Shown one piece after another: positions 8,067 through 10,693 of a stretch of 10,693 bases of DNA. A model generated the notes under the pieces. It worked only from the letters and a program-made list of their open reading frames with translations. It searched no databases and was not told the origin of the DNA. The DNA is from Dinochytrium kinnereticum (taxonomy: Eukaryota; Chytridiomycota; Chytridiomycetes; Chytridiales; Chytridiaceae), in the NCBI GenBank assembly GCA_027604005.1, contig JADGJT010000562.1:1-10693 (forward strand). Reading direction: 5' to 3'. The translations under genes and the position numbers were made by a program. Numbering within the stretch: the first letter of the stretch is position 1; every line of letters begins with the position of its first letter.

Positions 8067-9888
8067 ATGCCATCTCGCACACGCAGCGGACGACTCCGCG
8101 ACATCACCTCCACCGCGTCAGATGGAGGTGGGATGGCGAGAAGATTGCGAAGTCAAGATGCTCATCCTCCCACCGTGGCGTCCACGAGTCGGTCCAAGAA
8201 TGCGAGACAGAGCTTGCCAATGAGTTTGAGACGGACACCGCGGAGAAGGAAGAGTCAAGATGTGGAGGAGACGGCAAAGATAAGGAGGAGAAATGGGGAG
8301 GGTGATCAGAGTGGGAGCACCAAGAGGAGACGGTTGGAAAGGTGGAGGAGGAGTGGGGACGTGACGGGCGGTGGTGATCATGTGGAGGAATCACATGCAG
8401 AGGAGGAGGTGGGGGTGGAGGAGGAGATGAAGACTGGATCTGGGAGAAAAAGAGGGAGATCTGAAAGGTGGAGCAGAGGGGAGAGGAAAAGCCACACAGA
8501 AGTGGTGAATGGAGAAGCGGCGGAAGAACTAGGTGGCCCTTATCCGCTTCAAGAGCAACAGCAGACAGATGGATCAAACCATGAAGATACGGGATACCAG
8601 GAAGAAGACATGGCGGAATCACATGAGCCTGGAATGGACGACCCACAGTTGGAGGAATCTGAGCATCAGGAAGAGGTGGATGAGGAAGCGCCCGAAGACG
8701 AGATGCCAGCGGATGAGGATGATGAGGAGGAATTGGAGGACGAGACACCAGGGCATGGGGATGGTGGGGAAGAATTGGAGGACTTTACACGGGAGGAAGA
8801 GGACATTGGAATGAAGGTACGGAATGCGTCAGAAGCCCTCACACTTACCATTGATAAAACACACCTCAGCCCCGAAACGAGAAGGATGGTCAAAAGGCCA
8901 AGCATCCCTTAGAACCTCTGGTGGACGAGAGTGAACAATTCAACGAAGAAGAGGAGGAGGATGACGAGTGTGGGGAAGGAGTGGATGACGAGGAAGAATA
9001 CGAAGATCAAGCGAATCAGGAAGGAATGGCGGACGCGGCAGAATACCAAGATGAAGCGAATGAGGAAGACGAGGAAGTGGATGACGAGGAAGAATACGAA
9101 GATCAAGCGAATGAGGAAGGAATGGAGGATGCGGCAGAATACCAAGATGAAGCGAATGAGGAAGACGAGGAAGTGGATGAGGACGTTCAGCAAGAGGAAG
9201 AATGGGAACCCCCAAAGCAACCATCACCAAACAAGCGATCAAATCACAGGTATTCATTCATTTATCTATTTATCCCATCCACCACCACTAACCAACCACC
9301 CTATAAAAAAAAAAAAGAAACCTCTCGGAACACCAAGAAAACCCATTCCTCCCAAACCCCTCCACCCACACAAAACCCCTCCAACAATCCCAAACCTGGA
9401 CGCGAGAAATGCTCGAAACCCTCAAAAAGTCCCTAAAACCCACTCGCGTCATCCCCCCCAACACATCATCGTCCAGCCTCGAATCCCTCATCTACAAAGC
9501 CACCATGAACCTCAACCTTCTTCACGACGTTGAACTGACGCCCAACCTTGTTCGGGCAAAGATCACCGAGGTGGATAAACGGCTTGCTGTGAGGCTTTTG
9601 GGGTCGAGGATTGAGAGGGCGAGACTGCATCTCGGGTGGGTTGGGCCTGAGGAGGCGATGCAGAAGGATAGGTTAAGAGTCATGGAAGAGGAGGAGGAGG
9701 ATGGAGACGAGGATGACGGTGTAGAAGAGGAGGAGGAGGATATGGAGGGCATTGATAATTTGGAGAAGGAGGAGGAGCTTCTTGACAAGTTGGAGGAGAA
9801 CTCTTGCTGTAACAGGGAGATGAAGAGACGCGTTTTGAGATGGATGTCTGATATTCCCGATGACACTTCCAACCTTGTTTGTATCTGA
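8067..9888 (+). CDS. Acidic repeat protein with unknown C-terminal domain (3 exons, 566 aa)
   Basis: Exons: 8067-8816, 8870-9249 and 9318-9888. Intron 1 (53 nt, phase 0) runs GTACGG to CCTCAG. Intron 2 (68 nt, phase 2) runs GTATTC, CTAAC at 9288-9292, then a 12-A run before the AG. These choices alone keep the frame open through all three exons to the TGA at 9886-9888. Residues 1-150 are basic with several KRRR-type clusters that could act as nuclear localisation signals (inference). Residues about 190-375 are very rich in Glu and Asp and contain two near-identical 32-residue repeats (288-319, 320-351). Residues about 400-480 are of normal composition and probably helical (REMLETLKKSL, SLIYKATMNLNLLHDVEL, VDKRLAVRLLGSRIERARL), then comes a second acidic run (about 491-530) and a short basic end. 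I do not recognise the family. The charge pattern is like that of nuclear or nucleolar and histone-binding proteins, which is only a suggestion. Confidence 0.75.
8981..9172 (+). repeat. Two tandem 96-bp units in the acidic-protein gene
   Basis: The units 8981-9076 and 9077-9172 are nearly identical, and a third begins with GTGGATGA at 9173 before diverging. Each encodes 32 residues starting VDDEEEYEDQAN and ending EYQDEANEEDEE. Inside each unit a half-repeat is visible (EYEDQAN against EYQDEAN), so a smaller ancestral unit of about 16 to 17 residues was probably duplicated first. The frame is kept. Confidence 0.9.
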
Positions 9889-10135
9889 AAGACCGAAAGA
9901 CCTGATCACCAAAACATGCATCACACCTTTTCACCCATCACAATTGAATTATATTTGTTTCCATGTAGTTATTCACTGCTTTATTCATTCACTTTTGTTC
10001 TCTCTTTCGTGATGTCTTCTCATCATCATCCGCCATTCACCGCCGTTTCCTCCTCCCTGACCCACCCCCTTCACAGCACAACAAGTAACAAAAAAACACA
10101 AAAAAACCCCTCCCCCCCCTCCCTAAATCGTCGTT
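9889..10135. other. 3' flank of the acidic-protein gene
   Basis: This stretch should hold the 3' untranslated region. It is TC- and CA-rich on the plus strand, with no AATAAA. It contains a TTC/CTT-rich stretch (about 9960-10016), CAT repeats (10020-10030) and homopolymer A and C runs (10088-10120). I see no gene in it. Confidence 0.4.
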
Positions 10136-10450
10136 GGCTTTGGCAACGGGATGGTCACCTTCCCAGTCCCCAAAGACGACCCCCCCCCCTCTCCCCTCCT
10201 CGTCGATGCCACCACAGGCGTCACATGCAACCACGCCGTCACCGACACCGCGATCACCCTTGTCACCGCCTCTTGAGCGTGGTGGTTTGTGATGGTGGGT
10301 GGTGAGGGCGAGCACGACGACCACGTCATGTGTCTCGTGGGGATCGGGGTTGGAGGATGGTTTTTGTGGGGCGTGGTGGTGATGCTGTGCGAGACTGTCA
10401 GTGGGATCGTCGTCGTCGCGTTGGTTCGGGTGAGGAGGGTGGAAGGGTGA
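10136..10450 (+). other. Probable plus-strand coding region, structure unresolved
   Basis: One plus-strand frame reads IVVGFGNGMVTFPVPKDDPP and then DATTGVTCNHAVTDTAITLV with C-ending codons, and stops at TGA (10273-10275). The same frame resumes with G-ending codons and gives a hydrophobic stretch (CLVGIGVGGWFLWGVVVML, then SGIVVVALVRVRR) from an ATG at 10292 to a TGA at 10448-10450. That looks like one or two membrane helices followed by positive residues. The change from C-rich to G-rich along the plus strand matches the pattern of the confirmed exons in this window. Possible donors lie at the end (CGG before GTGAGG, AGG before GTGAGA). The internal TGA means an intron, a sequencing error in this homopolymer-rich stretch, or a dead gene. 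Competing open frames exist on the minus strand. Confidence 0.3.
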
Positions 10451-10693
10451 GAGCGTCTTTTGAGGATGACGCTGAAGCGAAACAGGAGTTGGGTGACGCC
10501 TTGGGTCACCGTGACTGGATGAAGAAAGGTTGAATCAACGTCCCCTCCACTTGACTCGTCTTGGGTCAGTGAGGGTTGAGGTGTGAGTTTCCCGTCACGT
10601 TCGATCCTATCATAAAGGTTAATCCTCTTCTCTTTCCCCGACGACCTCCGGGGGGGGGCCGCGCGCCCCCGCCCGCCACGCGAACACACCAAC
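10451..10693. other. GC-rich right end of the window, no assigned gene
   Basis: A plus frame continues through about 10533 with a charged stretch (RASFEDDAEAKQELGDALG) and good codon shape but no start of its own; it could be a further exon of the region to its left. After that the sequence is short and ends in a G9 run and a GC-only stretch (about 10649-10677), which may mark poor assembly quality. A minus-strand frame is open from 10692 down to 10123 but its protein is low in complexity. Confidence 0.25.

Noticed and set aside
8104..8748. 214-codon minus-strand frame
   Set aside because: It is the complement of the Glu-rich and Arg-rich exon of the acidic-protein gene, giving Pro, Ser and His runs, and has no support of its own.
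8931..9533. Lys/Arg-rich plus frame overlapping the acidic repeats
   Set aside because: It is a shifted reading of the GAA/GAG repeats. It would need the later acceptor at 8911-8912 for intron 1 and then passes through intron 2 into unrelated sequence, whereas the acceptor at 8868-8869 joins cleanly to the acidic frame.
10123..10692. 189-codon minus-strand frame open to the window edge
   Set aside because: The protein is low in complexity (Thr, Pro and His runs), starts in a homopolymer and GC-only stretch, and its strand conflicts with the C-to-G direction seen in real exons. It is kept only as an alternative.
1..10693. tRNA, rRNA, CRISPR array, prokaryotic operon or defence system
   Set aside because: None is seen. 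The intron-bearing genes show a eukaryotic genome, and the direct repeats present are coding tandem duplications, not spaced arrays.
10640..10693. Telomere or rDNA edge at the right end
   Set aside because: The GC-only stretch has no TTAGGG-like units and I recognise no ribosomal sequence in it.

Overview
The window is a piece of a filamentous-type eukaryotic genome, most likely a fungus. The genes carry short spliceosomal introns (49 to 128 nt) with GTRNGY-like donors and, where visible, CTAAC branch points. One reconstructed protein closely follows the fungal single-domain DUF427 pattern, and there is a decayed DIRS-type tyrosine-recombinase retrotransposon. I cannot place it below kingdom level from sequence alone; short introns plus a DIRS element would fit a basidiomycete or a chytrid.

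Layout, left to right. (1) 13-159, minus strand: the last exon of an unidentified gene whose body lies in or beyond the transposon-disturbed region. (2) About 160-840: AT-rich, then scrambled sequence with no convincing gene. (3) About 840-1878, plus: remnant of a DIRS-order element, with an RNase H piece followed by tyrosine-recombinase pieces, broken by stops and frameshifts. (4) 2197-5174, plus: a 910-aa protein kinase in three exons, with a long disordered Ser/Pro-rich N-terminus and a C-terminal kinase domain. (5) 5412-6196, minus: a complete 157-aa DUF427 protein in six exons. (6) 6384-7633, minus: a 375-aa four-pass membrane protein in three exons, MARVEL-like in topology. (7) 8067-9888, plus: a 566-aa highly acidic protein in three exons with a tandem 32-residue repeat and a helical C-terminal region of unknown family. 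(8) 9889-10693: an unresolved GC-rich end with competing short reading frames on both strands.

The kinase and the DUF427 gene converge; the membrane-protein gene and the acidic-protein gene diverge from a shared 433-bp region. Nothing suggests that the genes form a pathway or cluster; this looks like an ordinary gene neighbourhood beside a dead transposon.

The most unusual signal is compositional. In most of the longer exons, on either strand, the coding strand begins G-poor and C-ending and turns G-rich towards the exon's 3' end, then drops abruptly to a G-poor intron. In addition, all four introns whose length is a multiple of three lack an in-frame stop, so retaining them would insert residues rather than truncate. 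All gene models here were spliced by eye and have no transcript support.
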